From NCBI RefSeq assembly GCF_001051235.1, contig NZ_CBTJ020000043.1:26848-90847 (forward strand): DNA of 64,000 nucleotides, read 5' to 3'. The notes under the pieces are model-generated. The model saw only the letters and a list, made by a program, of their open reading frames with translations. It was not told where the DNA came from and ran no database searches. Within the stretch, counting starts at the first letter, position 1; each line of letters begins with the position of its first letter. Below, piece by piece: positions 1 through 8,887 of this stretch. This DNA comes from Candidatus Competibacter denitrificans Run_A_D11 (GTDB lineage: Bacteria > Pseudomonadota > Gammaproteobacteria > Competibacterales > Competibacteraceae). Both the position numbers and the translations under genes were made by a program.

Positions 1-1
1 C

Positions 2-940
2 ATCAATGAAGGCCAGCTCGCCGATACCTTTCAGCCCGGCATGTACGAGCTGAAAACCAACAACATGCCGCTGTTGTCCACCTTGCAAGCTTGGCCCCAC
101 GGTTTCGAGAGTCCGTTCAAGGCCGAGGTGTATTTTTTCAGCACTCGTCGCTTTACCGATCTCAAGTGGGGGACGCAGAATCCGGTGATGCTGCGCGATG
201 CCGAATTCGGCCCAATCCGGCTGCGGGCGTTTGGTAGCTACGCGATCCGCATTAAAGACGCATCGCTTTTCTTGCGTGAGATCGTCGGTACTGACGGCAA
301 TTTCACGACGGACGAGATCACCAACCAATTGCGCAACATGGTGGTATCGCGCTTTACCAACATCTTGGGGCAATCCAAGATCCCGGCGCTGGATTTGGCG
401 GGCAATTACGACCAACTCGGTCAATTCTTGTTACAACGGATCGCTCCAGAATTCGGGGCAGTCGGGTTGGAATTGACCAATTTGTTGGTCGAGAACATCT
501 CCTTGCCCAAAGAAGTCGAAGCGGCTTTGGACAAGCGCAGCAGCATGGGTATCGTCGGTAATCTCGATCAGTACACGCAGTTTCAGGCAGCGGAAGCCTT
601 GCGCGATGCAGCCGCTAATCCCGGTGGTGGTTCCGAGGCTATGAGCATGGGGCTGGGGTTGGCGATGGCGCAGCGCTTAAACGACGCGCTGGCGCGGCCG
701 ACCCAATCGGCACCGGCCCCACCGCCTTTGCCGACCGTTAACCGCTATTTTGTCGCGGTGAATAACCAGCAAGCTGGGCCGTTTGGCATGGAGGATCTGC
801 AACAGCAGGCACAAAGCGGCCAATTAACCCGCACCACCTTGGTGTGGACCCAGGGCATGGCGAGTTGGACACCAGCCGGCGAGGTCAGGGAATTGAACGC
901 CCTGTTTGCCGCCATGCCGCCCCCTTTACCCAATGCCTGA
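2..940 (+). CDS. SPFH-domain protein with C-terminal GYF_2 domain (5' partial)
   Basis: The frame is open from base 2, so the start lies outside the window; the ATG at 41 is internal. The N-terminal and central part (to about codon 195) reads as an SPFH/virion-core-like membrane-scaffold domain, with the typical FGSYAIRIKD and NLLVENISLP segments. A Pro/Ala linker (SAPAPPPLPT) leads to a C-terminal GYF_2-type domain with the signature order YFVAVNNQQAGPF, then LVWTQGMASW. SPFH proteins form membrane microdomain scaffolds. GYF_2 domains are known as peptide-binding modules often attached to membrane proteins. The molecular role here is unknown. The next gene is a LysM/BON protein on the same strand, about 185 bases downstream. 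Confidence 0.85.
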   Translation: MNEGQLADTFQPGMYELKTNNMPLLSTLQAWPHGFESPFKAEVYFFSTRRFTDLKWGTQNPVMLRDAEFGPIRLRAFGSYAIRIKDASLFLREIVGTDGNFTTDEITNQLRNMVVSRFTNILGQSKIPALDLAGNYDQLGQFLLQRIAPEFGAVGLELTNLLVENISLPKEVEAALDKRSSMGIVGNLDQYTQFQAAEALRDAAANPGGGSEAMSMGLGLAMAQRLNDALARPTQSAPAPPPLPTVNRYFVAVNNQQAGPFGMEDLQQQAQSGQLTRTTLVWTQGMASWTPAGEVRELNALFAAMPPPLPNA

Positions 941-1124
941 AAAGCCACGATCAGGCAGGCATTGGTTTTCTGAGCGGCTCGACGACGTTTCATCGAGCAG
1001 AAACTCTGGCTTGAAACCTCCCCCATCAGGGGGATAAGTGTGCGTGGGGGAGGAGTGACCTCTGCCATGCTGTTTCGCCCGGTCAAGGGCGTGGATTGAA
1101 ACCGAGAAATCACAGGAGATTGCA

Positions 1125-1565
1125 ATGGGACTTTTCGACTTTATCGTCAACCAGGGTAAAAAGTTGTTCGGCGCGGACGAGCAGGACCCAGCCGCGAAAA
1201 TCAAGGCGGAAATTGAAGCGGCCAATCCCGGTGTCAAGAATCTGGATGTGAAATTCAAAGACGGCCAGGTTCAGCTTTCTGGTGATGCCATCACTCCGGA
1301 AGCCATGGAAAAAGCGGTCTTGATGGCGGGTAATGTTCAAGGGGTTCAGAATGTATCCGCCGATGGGATAAAGGCCCCGCCTCAGACGGGTAAGGTCGAG
1401 TATTACACCATCAAGTCGGGTGACACGCTGTCCTCGATTGCCAAGCATTTCCTGGGCAATGCCTCGGCGTATAACCAAATTTTTGAAGCCAATCGCGAAG
1501 TGATCCAGGACCCCGACAAGATTTATGTCGGTCAGAAGATTCGGATTCCTCTCAGCGGAAGCTGA
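1125..1565 (+). CDS. kbp: BON and LysM domain protein, Kbp/YgaU family
   Basis: This 146-residue protein matches the E. coli Kbp (YgaU) architecture and length: a short amphipathic N-terminus (MGLFDFIVNQGKKLFG), a BON domain at about residues 25-80, and a LysM domain at about 90-143 starting with YYTIKSGDTLSSIAKHFLG and ending with YVGQKIRIP. Kbp is a cytoplasmic potassium-binding protein; other LysM domains bind peptidoglycan. No signal peptide is visible, which favours the Kbp-like reading. The ATG at 1125 follows an AGGAG ribosome site at a good distance. Confidence 0.9.
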   Translation: MGLFDFIVNQGKKLFGADEQDPAAKIKAEIEAANPGVKNLDVKFKDGQVQLSGDAITPEAMEKAVLMAGNVQGVQNVSADGIKAPPQTGKVEYYTIKSGDTLSSIAKHFLGNASAYNQIFEANREVIQDPDKIYVGQKIRIPLSGS

Positions 1566-1694
1566 GTTTTCACGGGAGCGGTTTCTGCGGGGTGACAGGT
1601 TGTCACTCCGCACTGTTCACGCGATGAACGTTTTGCCGGGTGACCGCTAATACGGTTAGCGTCATCGACCCACCAACTGAATGAGGGTAATGGA

Positions 1695-2564
1695 ATGGAT
1701 GCATTAAAGATTTTAGGTAGTTTGCTGGGAAATAACGCCATGTCCTCCGGGATCGGCGGACAAGTTTTCGGGCAAGTACTCAATGGGTTGACGAGGGGCG
1801 GCGCCCAGCAGCCGGGCGGTGGCGGCTTAGGTGGTCTGCTCGGTGGTCTGCTCGGTGGCGGCCCACAGCAACAGCCCCCTGGCGGTGGTGGCTTAGGTGA
1901 TCTTCTCGGCGGCCTGCTCGGTGGCCAACGCCCGCCACCGCCAGGTGCCGGTGGCGGTTTGGGATCGGTGCTGGGCAGTCTGCTCGGTGGTGGCCAATCG
2001 GGTGGGCTAGGCGGTTTGGGGTCGGTGTTGGGGCATCTCGCCGGTGGCGGTCGATCCCAAGGCGGTGGTATTCCTTGGTCAGTGCTCGCTGGTTTGGCGA
2101 TGAGCGGGTTTAGCATGTTGGGTAAAGGTAGCGCGGGTCAATCTTCTGCGTTGACCGACGCTTCAATCCTGCCGCCCGGGGCGGAAGCGGCGCCCGCTGA
2201 AGCGGTGGCCCACTTAAACCAACAGGCCATCACCCTCATCAAAGCGATGCTGAACGCCGCCAAGGCGGATGGCCAAATCGATGCGCAAGAGCAACAGAAC
2301 ATCGTTAGCAAACTGGCTGATCTTGGTCCACAGGAGGCAGCGTTTGTCAAAGATGAAATCGCTCGGCCGCTGAATATGGATTTTCTGGAGCAGGTCCAGC
2401 AGGGGATGGCCAGCAACGTCTATATGATGTCGCTGATGGCGATCAATCTCGACACCAACGCCGAAGTTCAATACATGCAGCGGTTGGCACAGGCCCTTGG
2501 CCTGGACCCGCAAACGGTCAATGGCTTACATCAACAGCTAGGAATCACCCCGCTTTATTCGTAA
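1695..2564 (+). CDS. DUF533 / TerB-like protein with Gly-rich N-terminus
   Basis: The 289-residue protein starts MDALKILGSLLG. Residues 30-130 are built from repeated GGLLGG blocks separated by Pro/Gln-rich spacers. The C-terminal half, from about residue 170 (AVAHLNQQAITLIKAMLNAA, then ADGQIDAQEQQNI), is the helical DUF533 domain seen in the E. coli inner-membrane protein YebE and related to the TerB fold. TerB-like domains often carry an acidic metal-binding motif, matched here by DGQID. The role of the family is not established. The start follows a GAGGG motif. The gene faces fpr tail to tail. Confidence 0.85.
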   Translation: MDALKILGSLLGNNAMSSGIGGQVFGQVLNGLTRGGAQQPGGGGLGGLLGGLLGGGPQQQPPGGGGLGDLLGGLLGGQRPPPPGAGGGLGSVLGSLLGGGQSGGLGGLGSVLGHLAGGGRSQGGGIPWSVLAGLAMSGFSMLGKGSAGQSSALTDASILPPGAEAAPAEAVAHLNQQAITLIKAMLNAAKADGQIDAQEQQNIVSKLADLGPQEAAFVKDEIARPLNMDFLEQVQQGMASNVYMMSLMAINLDTNAEVQYMQRLAQALGLDPQTVNGLHQQLGITPLYS

Positions 2565-2572
2565 GCATCGCG

Positions 2573-2606
2573 GTGGCCGGCTTCCCCTCATGAGGCGGCC
2601 GGTCAC
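2573..2606. terminator. Hairpin between convergent genes
   Basis: GTGGCCGG (2573-2580) pairs with CCGGTCAC (2599-2606) with one G-U pair, and the loop holds a further CCTCATGAGG palindrome. It sits between the converging DUF533 gene and fpr. There is no clear T tract right after it, so terminator function is only suggested by position. Confidence 0.35.
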
Positions 2607-2620
2607 TGCGTCGGCTGTCA

Positions 2621-3397
2621 TTATTTTTCCACAAATGCCCGCTCGATCACGTAATGGCCGGGTTCACCGATGTGCGGCGAGATGCTGAAACCCCGTTCAT
2701 TCAAAAGGGTACAAGTGTCTTTCAAGAGACCGGGGCTGCCGCAGATCATCGCCCGATCCTGGGCCGGGTCGAGCGGTGGCAGACCAAGATCTTCGAAAAT
2801 CTTGCCGCTTTCGATCAGGTGAGTCAGCCGCCCCCGGTTGTGAAAAGGCTCTCGGGTCACGGTGGGGTAATAGATCAGCTTCTCTCGGATCAGCTCCCCT
2901 AAAAACTCATTTTTCGGCAGTTCTTCTTTAATAAAGTCCGCGTAGGCCAGTTCGCTGATATGGCGGACACCATGGACCAGCACGACCTTTTCAAAGCCCT
3001 GGTAAGTATCCGGGTCTTTGATGATGCTCAGAAAGGGTGCCAAGCCTGTACCCGAACCGAACAAGTAAAGCCGCTGGCCGGGAAGCAAATCGTCAATAAC
3101 CAAGGTGCCGACCGGTTTGCGGCCAACCAGAATCGTATCGCCTTCCTTGAGATGTTGTAACCGCGAGGTCAGCGGCCCGTTACGCACCTTGATGCTGAAA
3201 AATTCGAGATGTTCCTCGTAGTTGGCGCTGGCGATGCTATAAGCTCGCAGCAACGGGCGGCCCTCCACCTCCAGTCCGATCATCACGAAATGACCATTGC
3301 GAAAGCGTAGCGTCGCATCTCGCGTGGTTTTAAAGCTGAAAAGCGTCTCGTTCCAGTGATGGACATCAAGTACACGTTCGACGTTGAAAGCTTGCAT
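2621..3397 (-). CDS. fpr: Ferredoxin/flavodoxin--NADP reductase
   Basis: This FAD protein transfers electrons between NADPH and ferredoxin or flavodoxin. The FAD-binding motif RAYSIAS, the NADP pocket GSGTGLAPFLSI and the segment CGSPGLL are all present in the usual order, and the C-terminus ends VIERAFVEK as in bacterial subclass I Fpr. An ATG at 3397 gives 258 residues, close to E. coli Fpr (248). The frame also opens at a TTG ten codons earlier, but the ATG gives the normal N-terminus (MQAFNVERVL). In this family it supports radical and iron-sulfur enzymes; two radical SAM genes lie about 7-10 kb away, though no operon link is visible. Confidence 0.92.
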   Translation of the reverse strand: MQAFNVERVLDVHHWNETLFSFKTTRDATLRFRNGHFVMIGLEVEGRPLLRAYSIASANYEEHLEFFSIKVRNGPLTSRLQHLKEGDTILVGRKPVGTLVIDDLLPGQRLYLFGSGTGLAPFLSIIKDPDTYQGFEKVVLVHGVRHISELAYADFIKEELPKNEFLGELIREKLIYYPTVTREPFHNRGRLTHLIESGKIFEDLGLPPLDPAQDRAMICGSPGLLKDTCTLLNERGFSISPHIGEPGHYVIERAFVEK

Positions 3398-3536
3398 GAG
3401 TGCATTAACCAAAAATAGACTGCCCAACGAGCCGCGATGACCGGCTGGGTAGGTTGAAAACGGTCGCTGGCTGATCGCCGGCGGCTAAGCGGTCGGGAAG
3501 GGTATCACATACTGGTTGGACACCCAGCAAGGCCAA

Positions 3537-4031
3537 TTAGTGGGCGCAGGGCAGCACGACCGGCTGCAATCTTTCATGCGACTGATCGAATCGCTCCCAC
3601 AGTTCGGCGAATGTGACACCGAGCAGCGGATGCAAACAGTCGCCGGCCACTTCCGCCAGGGGCCGCAGCACGAAGGCGTAGCGGGTAATGTCACGACGAG
3701 GAACCCGCACGCCATCAGCGATTAACACAGCATCGGCGTAAAGTAACAAATCCAGATCTAATGCGCGCGGCGCAAATCGCACCTCTTTACCGGAGGGTTG
3801 CTGGCACTTTTCGATCTCGCGCAGTTCGGCGGCCAGCCGGGGAGGTGGCAGGTCGGTGTCGAACCGAACCACCAGGTTGAGGAAATCGTCACCGACAAAG
3901 CCAACCGGTGGATTGGCATAGACGGTGGATACGAGCAACGGGCCGAAGTGCCGATTCAGCGCCGCCAAGGCGGCGCAGATATTTCGTTCAGGGTCAATAT
4001 TGCTGCCGATACCGACACAAACCCAGGTCAT
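3537..4031 (-). CDS. folK: 2-amino-4-hydroxy-6-hydroxymethyldihydropteridine diphosphokinase
   Basis: FolK (HPPK) transfers pyrophosphate from ATP to hydroxymethyldihydropterin in folate synthesis. The 164-residue protein begins VCVGIGSNIDPERNI, typical of HPPK, and carries the substrate- and metal-binding signature RFAPRALDLDLLLY (usual form R-x-x-PRxLDxDLL) followed by VPRRDITRYAFVLRPLAEV. Length is normal for the family. It stands alone; no folP or folB lies beside it. Confidence 0.93.
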   Translation of the reverse strand: MTWVCVGIGSNIDPERNICAALAALNRHFGPLLVSTVYANPPVGFVGDDFLNLVVRFDTDLPPPRLAAELREIEKCQQPSGKEVRFAPRALDLDLLLYADAVLIADGVRVPRRDITRYAFVLRPLAEVAGDCLHPLLGVTFAELWERFDQSHERLQPVVLPCAH

Positions 4032-4064
4032 GGGTTTAATTCGGTATTGTCCCGGCGGTCGTCG

Positions 4065-5711
4065 CTAGGGGCTTGGCACATGGAACGCAAAGAATTTATT
4101 GCCCGGTGTCGCTTGGCCGGTGAAGTTGCCGTAACCGGAACCCCAGTAAATCGTGCCATCCGAGACGGCAGCCCCGCCGAGACAGACATTGCCGCTGGCG
4201 TATTTCCAAAGGACGGCACCGGTCGTGGCATGGAAGGCATACATGGAGCCAGCTTGATCCAGTGAACAGGCGTAGACCACGTTGTTGGCTACGGTGACCG
4301 GTGCCATGGTCGGTGCGGGTTGACCGTCACGCCCGATGCCGGAATCGGCCACTTGCCAGAGGATAATCCCGGTCGCGGCATCCAGGGCACTCCAAAGCCC
4401 TGAATTGATGGTGGTGGTCGTGGATTTGCCATTCTGGATCAGAGTCCACGATTTGTTTTCGGTGTTGGCAACGGCGGTGTAGATGCGTTGACCATCGACT
4501 GCTGAACCCCACTGCAACCCTCCGCCCTGGCCACCGGGTCCTACCTGAGTCATCCAGACGACCGCGCCGGTGTCTGGATCGAAAGCCCAATACTGGCCGC
4601 TTTTCTGGCCAGCGCCAAGGAGTTGGCGTAGCCGGCCGGTTTCAGGAATGCGCACGGTAAAGAGGGCCGGCCCTTGCCCAAAGTCATAATCAGGCCCGGC
4701 CGGTTGTGGGCAGTTGCTGTCGTTGCCCAATTCGGGAATACAACCGGCGTTCCAGGCGTCGAACGGCAACACCGTGTTGGCCCATTTGACGGCACCGGTG
4801 CTGGGATCGAGAGCGACCACGGAATCGAAGTGGTTGTCGGGTGCGATACAAGCTCGCTGCGCTTGGGGGCTGCCCTGCGCACCGGCGACACACTGCCGGA
4901 CGGCCTCCGGTACGGTGTAGTTGTTGCCGGTCGTCACGTACAAGCTACGGCGCGCTGCATCCAGCACGGCGGTGCTACCCCAGATGGCGCCCCCGCTGTA
5001 GCCTTCGGGGACCGTATGCCACTTCCAGAGAATTTGGCCGGTGTGTTCGTCCAGAGCCACCATGCTGCCGCGAAAGGTGCAGCATTGATAATTAGGCACC
5101 AACACCGCATAGGCTTCTTCCCAGGAAGACACACCCACGTAAACCACCCCGTTGGCCACGATAGCAGCTTGGGTGATGATGGCCGCCGGGTGGGCATCGA
5201 CTTGGGTTTTCCACAGCAAGTCCCCGGTTCGCTTATCGACCGCCATCACCCAGGCTGTTGATGGCTGCCGGCGCGCGCTTTGGTTGCCGAAGATCAACTT
5301 GTCGCCGCCTACAGCCGGGGTCGCCCGCGCCAGATCACCGGCGATGCCGGTGTAGTCGGCTACCCGGCGGGACCAGAGCTGCTTCCCGGTATGACGGTCA
5401 ACGGCGAAGAGATTTCCAGCCCAATCAGGGAAATAAGTGGCTTGTTCATCCACTGCCGGCGTGGCTGAAACATCGCCGCCGGTGGCAAATTGCCAGCGCA
5501 CGGTCAGGGCTGGCGCGTTGTTAGGGCCGATGGTGCGCTCTTCGTTTTGGAAGCGGGTATTGTGCAGATCGTGGCCGGCGGTCAGCCAGCGACTGTCGGC
5601 CACGGTTCCCGGCGTGGCGCCACTCACATCGTCATTGCTGTCGCCATTACAAGCGCTCAGCAAAAATCCGCCAATCATTAAGAAGAAGAGCGCGGTGGGT
5701 CGGGTAGTCAT
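4065..5711 (-). CDS. PQQ-type beta-propeller lipoprotein
   Basis: The 548-residue protein has a lipoprotein signal (FLLSAC, Cys near residue 21), so it is probably anchored in the envelope. The mature part is a chain of propeller blades with repeats of the type VVALDPSTGAVKW, AVDRHTGKQLWSRRV and SALDAATGIILWQV, as in PQQ-dependent alcohol or polyvinyl-alcohol dehydrogenases and BamB-like proteins. A run of paired cysteines (YQCCTF, QCVAGAQ, RACIAP, GCIPELG) is also seen in quinoprotein dehydrogenases. No cytochrome c CxxCH motif is present, so if it is a dehydrogenase the electron acceptor must be separate. Catalytic residues could not be assigned by eye. Confidence 0.8.
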   Translation of the reverse strand: MTTRPTALFFLMIGGFLLSACNGDSNDDVSGATPGTVADSRWLTAGHDLHNTRFQNEERTIGPNNAPALTVRWQFATGGDVSATPAVDEQATYFPDWAGNLFAVDRHTGKQLWSRRVADYTGIAGDLARATPAVGGDKLIFGNQSARRQPSTAWVMAVDKRTGDLLWKTQVDAHPAAIITQAAIVANGVVYVGVSSWEEAYAVLVPNYQCCTFRGSMVALDEHTGQILWKWHTVPEGYSGGAIWGSTAVLDAARRSLYVTTGNNYTVPEAVRQCVAGAQGSPQAQRACIAPDNHFDSVVALDPSTGAVKWANTVLPFDAWNAGCIPELGNDSNCPQPAGPDYDFGQGPALFTVRIPETGRLRQLLGAGQKSGQYWAFDPDTGAVVWMTQVGPGGQGGGLQWGSAVDGQRIYTAVANTENKSWTLIQNGKSTTTTINSGLWSALDAATGIILWQVADSGIGRDGQPAPTMAPVTVANNVVYACSLDQAGSMYAFHATTGAVLWKYASGNVCLGGAAVSDGTIYWGSGYGNFTGQATPGNKFFAFHVPSP

Positions 5712-5788
5712 CGGTCACTCCTGATAACGATTGAATTTTTTGATGGGCCAGAGGACATCCGGCCCGTGAATAGATCTGCGAGCGTCGA

Positions 5789-7171
5789 TCATATACCGGC
5801 GGACAGTGGCGGAAATTCGGGATGATCGGATTGCCGTTGCCGGACTGCTGGATTGTAGCGCAGACAATTCGGCACACAGGGGCATTCGCGATTGATCTTC
5901 ATCGGTGCAATCAGGCCCTGATCGCGTAGCTGGAACAGGCGCTGCGTGACGCGCTTGTGCAAGGTTTCCGGGTCGATGGTGTTCACGTAGATTTTGGTGC
6001 CGCCCTCAAAGCCGGCAGGAGTCGATACCCGCCACTTGATGAGCACTCGCCACGGCATCGGGACATCGACATCCGGTGGTTTGTAGTACCACTCCTCGTT
6101 GCACGGAATATCGGTGCCGGTGGCGGCATGGCACGCATGAACCAAATCGGACATGTTGCGCAATTCGTCGGGGGAATGGTTCCATGGCTGGCTGCGCGCG
6201 CTCTTGGAGAAAATTTCCAGGGTCGGAAACAGGTGGCCAAAACCCGCATAGGCGACCGCGTGGTCGTTTTCGGCCACCACCAAGTTACGATAAGCGGCAA
6301 AGTTGACGGCCGCTTCGTTGTACAGGTTGGGGTTGGCCCTGACTCGCTCAATCTCCATTTCGTTTTGGGTGCCGCGTTCGTCGATGGCGACGAGTTGCTT
6401 ATGGAGATGATCGAAGGAGGCACCAGCCGGTTTTAGCCAGTTTTGGAAGACGGCCACATAGCGGACGTAGCGGTTGTCGAGGTAAATTTCCCGCATGGCA
6501 TCAATGGTGAAGCGCAGGTATTGATAGTGTTCCTCCAGCGTCATGGTTCCTGAGGAGGCCAGTTGGTGGTCGTGGGTGGCGCCATCGATATAATGCCGCC
6601 GAGCCACGATCAGTTCATGACCGCCGCCAAAGAACGCATCGGCGAACTGTAGCCGTTCCCCGGTTGACATCCGCTCCCAGGCCGATTCGTCAAAGCCGGC
6701 CGCTTTTAGCCGCTGTTCGGACATTCTCAGGACGTGCTGTCGCCCGGCTTCACCCGATAGATACTTGTGTTTGTGCTGCTCAATGGCATCCGGCAGGTTA
6801 TACCCGAAGTTTTTGCGCCAGTAATCGAAGGAGACGATTTCGAACAGGTTTGGCAGGCGGCGAAATTCGGCCACTGTGTCAAACAGTTCGTCGGCTAGCA
6901 GGTGACGCAGGGTGATGTATTTGTCATCGGCCTTGATCAGGCGGGCTTTCTCAGGTGGCGTCTCCAGATATTGGCGGGAGCAGAAAGCGCAATGAGCCTC
7001 GGCTCGATTCGGGTCGATAGGGCGAGGACTGAGAGGCATGACGCCAAGCGGACGATTGCCACGGCCGGGAACGGTCCACACCTCAGTGCCGGTGAAGGGA
7101 TTAACCTGCTTGATGGTCCCGTCGGCCATCCGCATTAGATAGTTGGATTCGGGAACAGTCTGCGGCAACAT
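5789..7171 (-). CDS. DUF4921 family protein, GalT/HIT-like
   Basis: This 460-residue protein resembles the DUF4921 family, distant relatives of galactose-1-phosphate uridylyltransferase within the HIT superfamily. Supporting features are an N-terminal pair CAFCSRQ (Zn-type Cys pair as in GalT), the segment SFDHLHKQLVAID, which resembles the HIT active-site HxHxQ pattern, and a late Cys pair near ECPCVPNC. The substrate is not known; nucleotidyl transfer is an inference from fold. It lies upstream of the beta-propeller lipoprotein on the same strand with a 77-base gap, so co-transcription is possible. Confidence 0.75.
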   Translation of the reverse strand: MLPQTVPESNYLMRMADGTIKQVNPFTGTEVWTVPGRGNRPLGVMPLSPRPIDPNRAEAHCAFCSRQYLETPPEKARLIKADDKYITLRHLLADELFDTVAEFRRLPNLFEIVSFDYWRKNFGYNLPDAIEQHKHKYLSGEAGRQHVLRMSEQRLKAAGFDESAWERMSTGERLQFADAFFGGGHELIVARRHYIDGATHDHQLASSGTMTLEEHYQYLRFTIDAMREIYLDNRYVRYVAVFQNWLKPAGASFDHLHKQLVAIDERGTQNEMEIERVRANPNLYNEAAVNFAAYRNLVVAENDHAVAYAGFGHLFPTLEIFSKSARSQPWNHSPDELRNMSDLVHACHAATGTDIPCNEEWYYKPPDVDVPMPWRVLIKWRVSTPAGFEGGTKIYVNTIDPETLHKRVTQRLFQLRDQGLIAPMKINRECPCVPNCLRYNPAVRQRQSDHPEFPPLSAGI

Positions 7172-7250
7172 GCTGATAATGACCTCTTAACGGTGGCGGC
7201 CTGTCTGCACTGGCAGATGGAACAGTGAATCAGTTCCACCAGGGGAAGGA

Positions 7251-7580
7251 TTACGTTTGCCGGTATCGTAGCGGTTCGCCAGCGCGGATGCGCTCGTTGA
7301 GTTGTTTGATGAGATCTGGGGAGACCTCCAGCCAGCGACGCTCCGAGCCATCGAGTTGCGCAGACTGCCAGCCTACTACGGCGCCTTCATAATCCAGTGT
7401 TAGCAAATGTTCGAACGATTCGGCCCCTGATCGGTCGCTTTGATTGAAATAACGGTAGGGGTCGATTCCAGACCAGAGCAAGACGCCGACTTCCTCAGCA
7501 GGCGTGCTGACATAACCGACAACTCGAAAGGGGATATCGAAAACCAAACGTGGTCTCGAAGAAGGGTTATCACCGTTCAC
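7251..7580 (-). CDS. Conserved-looking hypothetical protein
   Basis: A 109-residue soluble protein that I do not recognise. It has no signal peptide or membrane segment. The middle contains an acidic, aromatic-rich stretch (GVLLWSGIDPYRYFNQ), and the C-terminus ends RIRAGEPLRYRQT. The frame starts with GTG at 7580 behind a strong GGAGGCGAGG ribosome site, which makes it a credible gene. It is upstream of the DUF4921 gene on the same strand. Confidence 0.6.
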   Translation of the reverse strand: MNGDNPSSRPRLVFDIPFRVVGYVSTPAEEVGVLLWSGIDPYRYFNQSDRSGAESFEHLLTLDYEGAVVGWQSAQLDGSERRWLEVSPDLIKQLNERIRAGEPLRYRQT

Positions 7581-7720
7581 TACCTCGCCTCCAAATACAA
7601 GGTGATCAGTTGACCTTAAATTGTAGACGAGTTGAGGAGCATGCTGATAATTTCAGCGGTATTTTTAGGAAAGAAAATAATTAAAAGGCGTTGAATTTAT
7701 TTGAGTTTTTGGAGAAACGG

Positions 7721-7747
7721 AAACGACGCCCGAAGGCGTCGTTTTTT
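7721..7747. terminator. Rho-independent terminator, hairpin with CGAA loop
   Basis: AAACGACGCC (7721-7730) and GGCGTCGTTT (7735-7744) form a perfect 10-bp stem around a CGAA tetraloop. On the plus strand it is followed by T residues, and on the minus strand by a weaker T-rich stretch. It lies just downstream of the PEP-CTERM gene (minus strand) and probably ends that transcript. Confidence 0.8.
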
Positions 7748-7775
7748 AGAGCTTACCGCTACACCAACACGGTAC

Positions 7776-8393
7776 TTAAGCGGCTTCGGCAGCCTTTTTC
7801 TGGCGGCGCTTGGCGCCCAGGCCGAGCAGGCCCATACCGAGCAGCGCCAGGGTGGTCGGTTCGGGGACTGGAGTAGTAGAAATTTGCCCCGAGTATAAAT
7901 TAGTGGCATAAGTTACATTCGAAACAGTACCGCTTACCTCAAAAGCGTACTGCCCCGCCGTGAGGGTGCCAAATGGAATATTGCTGTTGAAATTTGGAGA
8001 TGTGTTACCTGGTGTTACAAGGGAACCAACTGAAACACCAGTGCAGAGCGACCCAATCGTACCACAACTGGAAGAATTAACCGTATAGAGATTAAGTGAA
8101 AAGTTTGAAATATTATCCGTGGGTATGAAATTAACGTTGAGGCCGGCTGCAGCGGTAGGGTCAAGATAGAATACCCACCAATCGCTCAAAGGTCCTAAAG
8201 GGACAACAGGATTGTTGAAACCTGCAGAATTCAATGAAGGAAGAGGGCTGGTAGCGTCTAATGAGCCAAGGAAGGTATAGTCTCCTGCGAAGTCAATAGA
8301 TGTCGCCGAAGCGGTATTTGCAAAACCGCAGATGCCAAGCCCTAATGCAAGAGTTACAGCGGCCAAACCAGAACGCTTTACTTTCGTATTCAT
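7776..8393 (-). CDS. PEP-CTERM sorting-domain exported protein
   Basis: The 205-residue protein has a Sec signal (LALGLGICGFANTASA, cleavage near residue 30). It ends with the PEP-CTERM sorting signal: VPEPTTLALLGMGLLGLGA followed by a basic tail KRRQKKAAE. Such proteins are processed by exosortase and linked to extracellular polysaccharide or biofilm matrix in Gram-negative bacteria. The mature part is low in Lys/Arg and rich in Ser, Asn and Thr, with a CGTIGSLC pair. Length is normal for this diverse family. The start ATG follows GAGGT. A good sigma-54 promoter lies upstream (8435-8455). No exosortase gene is in the window. Confidence 0.9.
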   Translation of the reverse strand: MNTKVKRSGLAAVTLALGLGICGFANTASATSIDFAGDYTFLGSLDATSPLPSLNSAGFNNPVVPLGPLSDWWVFYLDPTAAAGLNVNFIPTDNISNFSLNLYTVNSSSCGTIGSLCTGVSVGSLVTPGNTSPNFNSNIPFGTLTAGQYAFEVSGTVSNVTYATNLYSGQISTTPVPEPTTLALLGMGLLGLGAKRRQKKAAEAA

Positions 8394-8434
8394 TGGGTAG
8401 TACCTCAGTCAGTATTTATAAGTTCCGAGTTGGA

Positions 8435-8455
8435 TATGGCAAATTTTATGCCATA
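8435..8455 (-). promoter_or_regulatory. Sigma-54 promoter for the PEP-CTERM gene
   Basis: Read on the minus strand, the site is TGGCATAAAATTTGCC: the -24 GG and the -12 GC are separated by exactly 10 bases, as sigma-54 requires, with near-consensus TGGCA and TTTGC boxes. It lies about 40-60 bases upstream of the PEP-CTERM start at 8393. PEP-CTERM genes in several species are controlled by the PrsK/PrsR sigma-54 system, which fits. The same bases form an inverted repeat TATGGC/GCCATA, so a regulator site could overlap. Confidence 0.7.
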
Positions 8456-8887
8456 ATCTAAATAAAGAGTACTTTATCAATATATAGAATATGAAATTAT
8501 TTAATACACTTCATATAGTGCCTCCACCTTTAGGCGAGCCTCAGAATTTAATCGTAGCTATCATGAAGGCTAATCGTGCGCTGGGAATTGTAAAAAAAGC
8601 TGACAGTGGTGCGCCCAAATTAGTAGCCAAAAAGGCTATGGCAAGAAGCTTTACATGACTATCAACCTATAATAAATATTTAAATATTAGATACATATAA
8701 AATTTACGAGCTAAAATTGCTACCGATTTTACAGTGTCAGGATTTTTTACAATCTACAAACCTGAGTGTAAAGATCAGAAATTAACCCGCCTCAGATCAG
8801 CGGCTCATGCCTGCCATCGCAATGACTTAACCTCTTGGCGAAGCTACACTTTAAGAAAATGGTTAGCCCGCTCAAGGGGGATTCGCC
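8456..8887. other. AT-rich intergenic stretch without a convincing gene
   Basis: Base composition is clearly more AT-rich than the neighbours up to about 8730. Only short frames occur (for example an ATG frame at 8563-8658, 31 codons) and none has a good ribosome site. Enhancer sites for the sigma-54 promoter could lie here, but no clear repeats were found. Confidence 0.4.

Noticed and set aside
1532..2116. 194-codon Pro-rich minus-strand frame opposite the DUF533 gene
   Set aside because: Caused by the Gly-rich repeats on the plus strand; no start signal.
8563..8658. 31-codon ATG frame with a basic product in the AT-rich gap
   Set aside because: No ribosome site, no recognisable family, and too short to trust.
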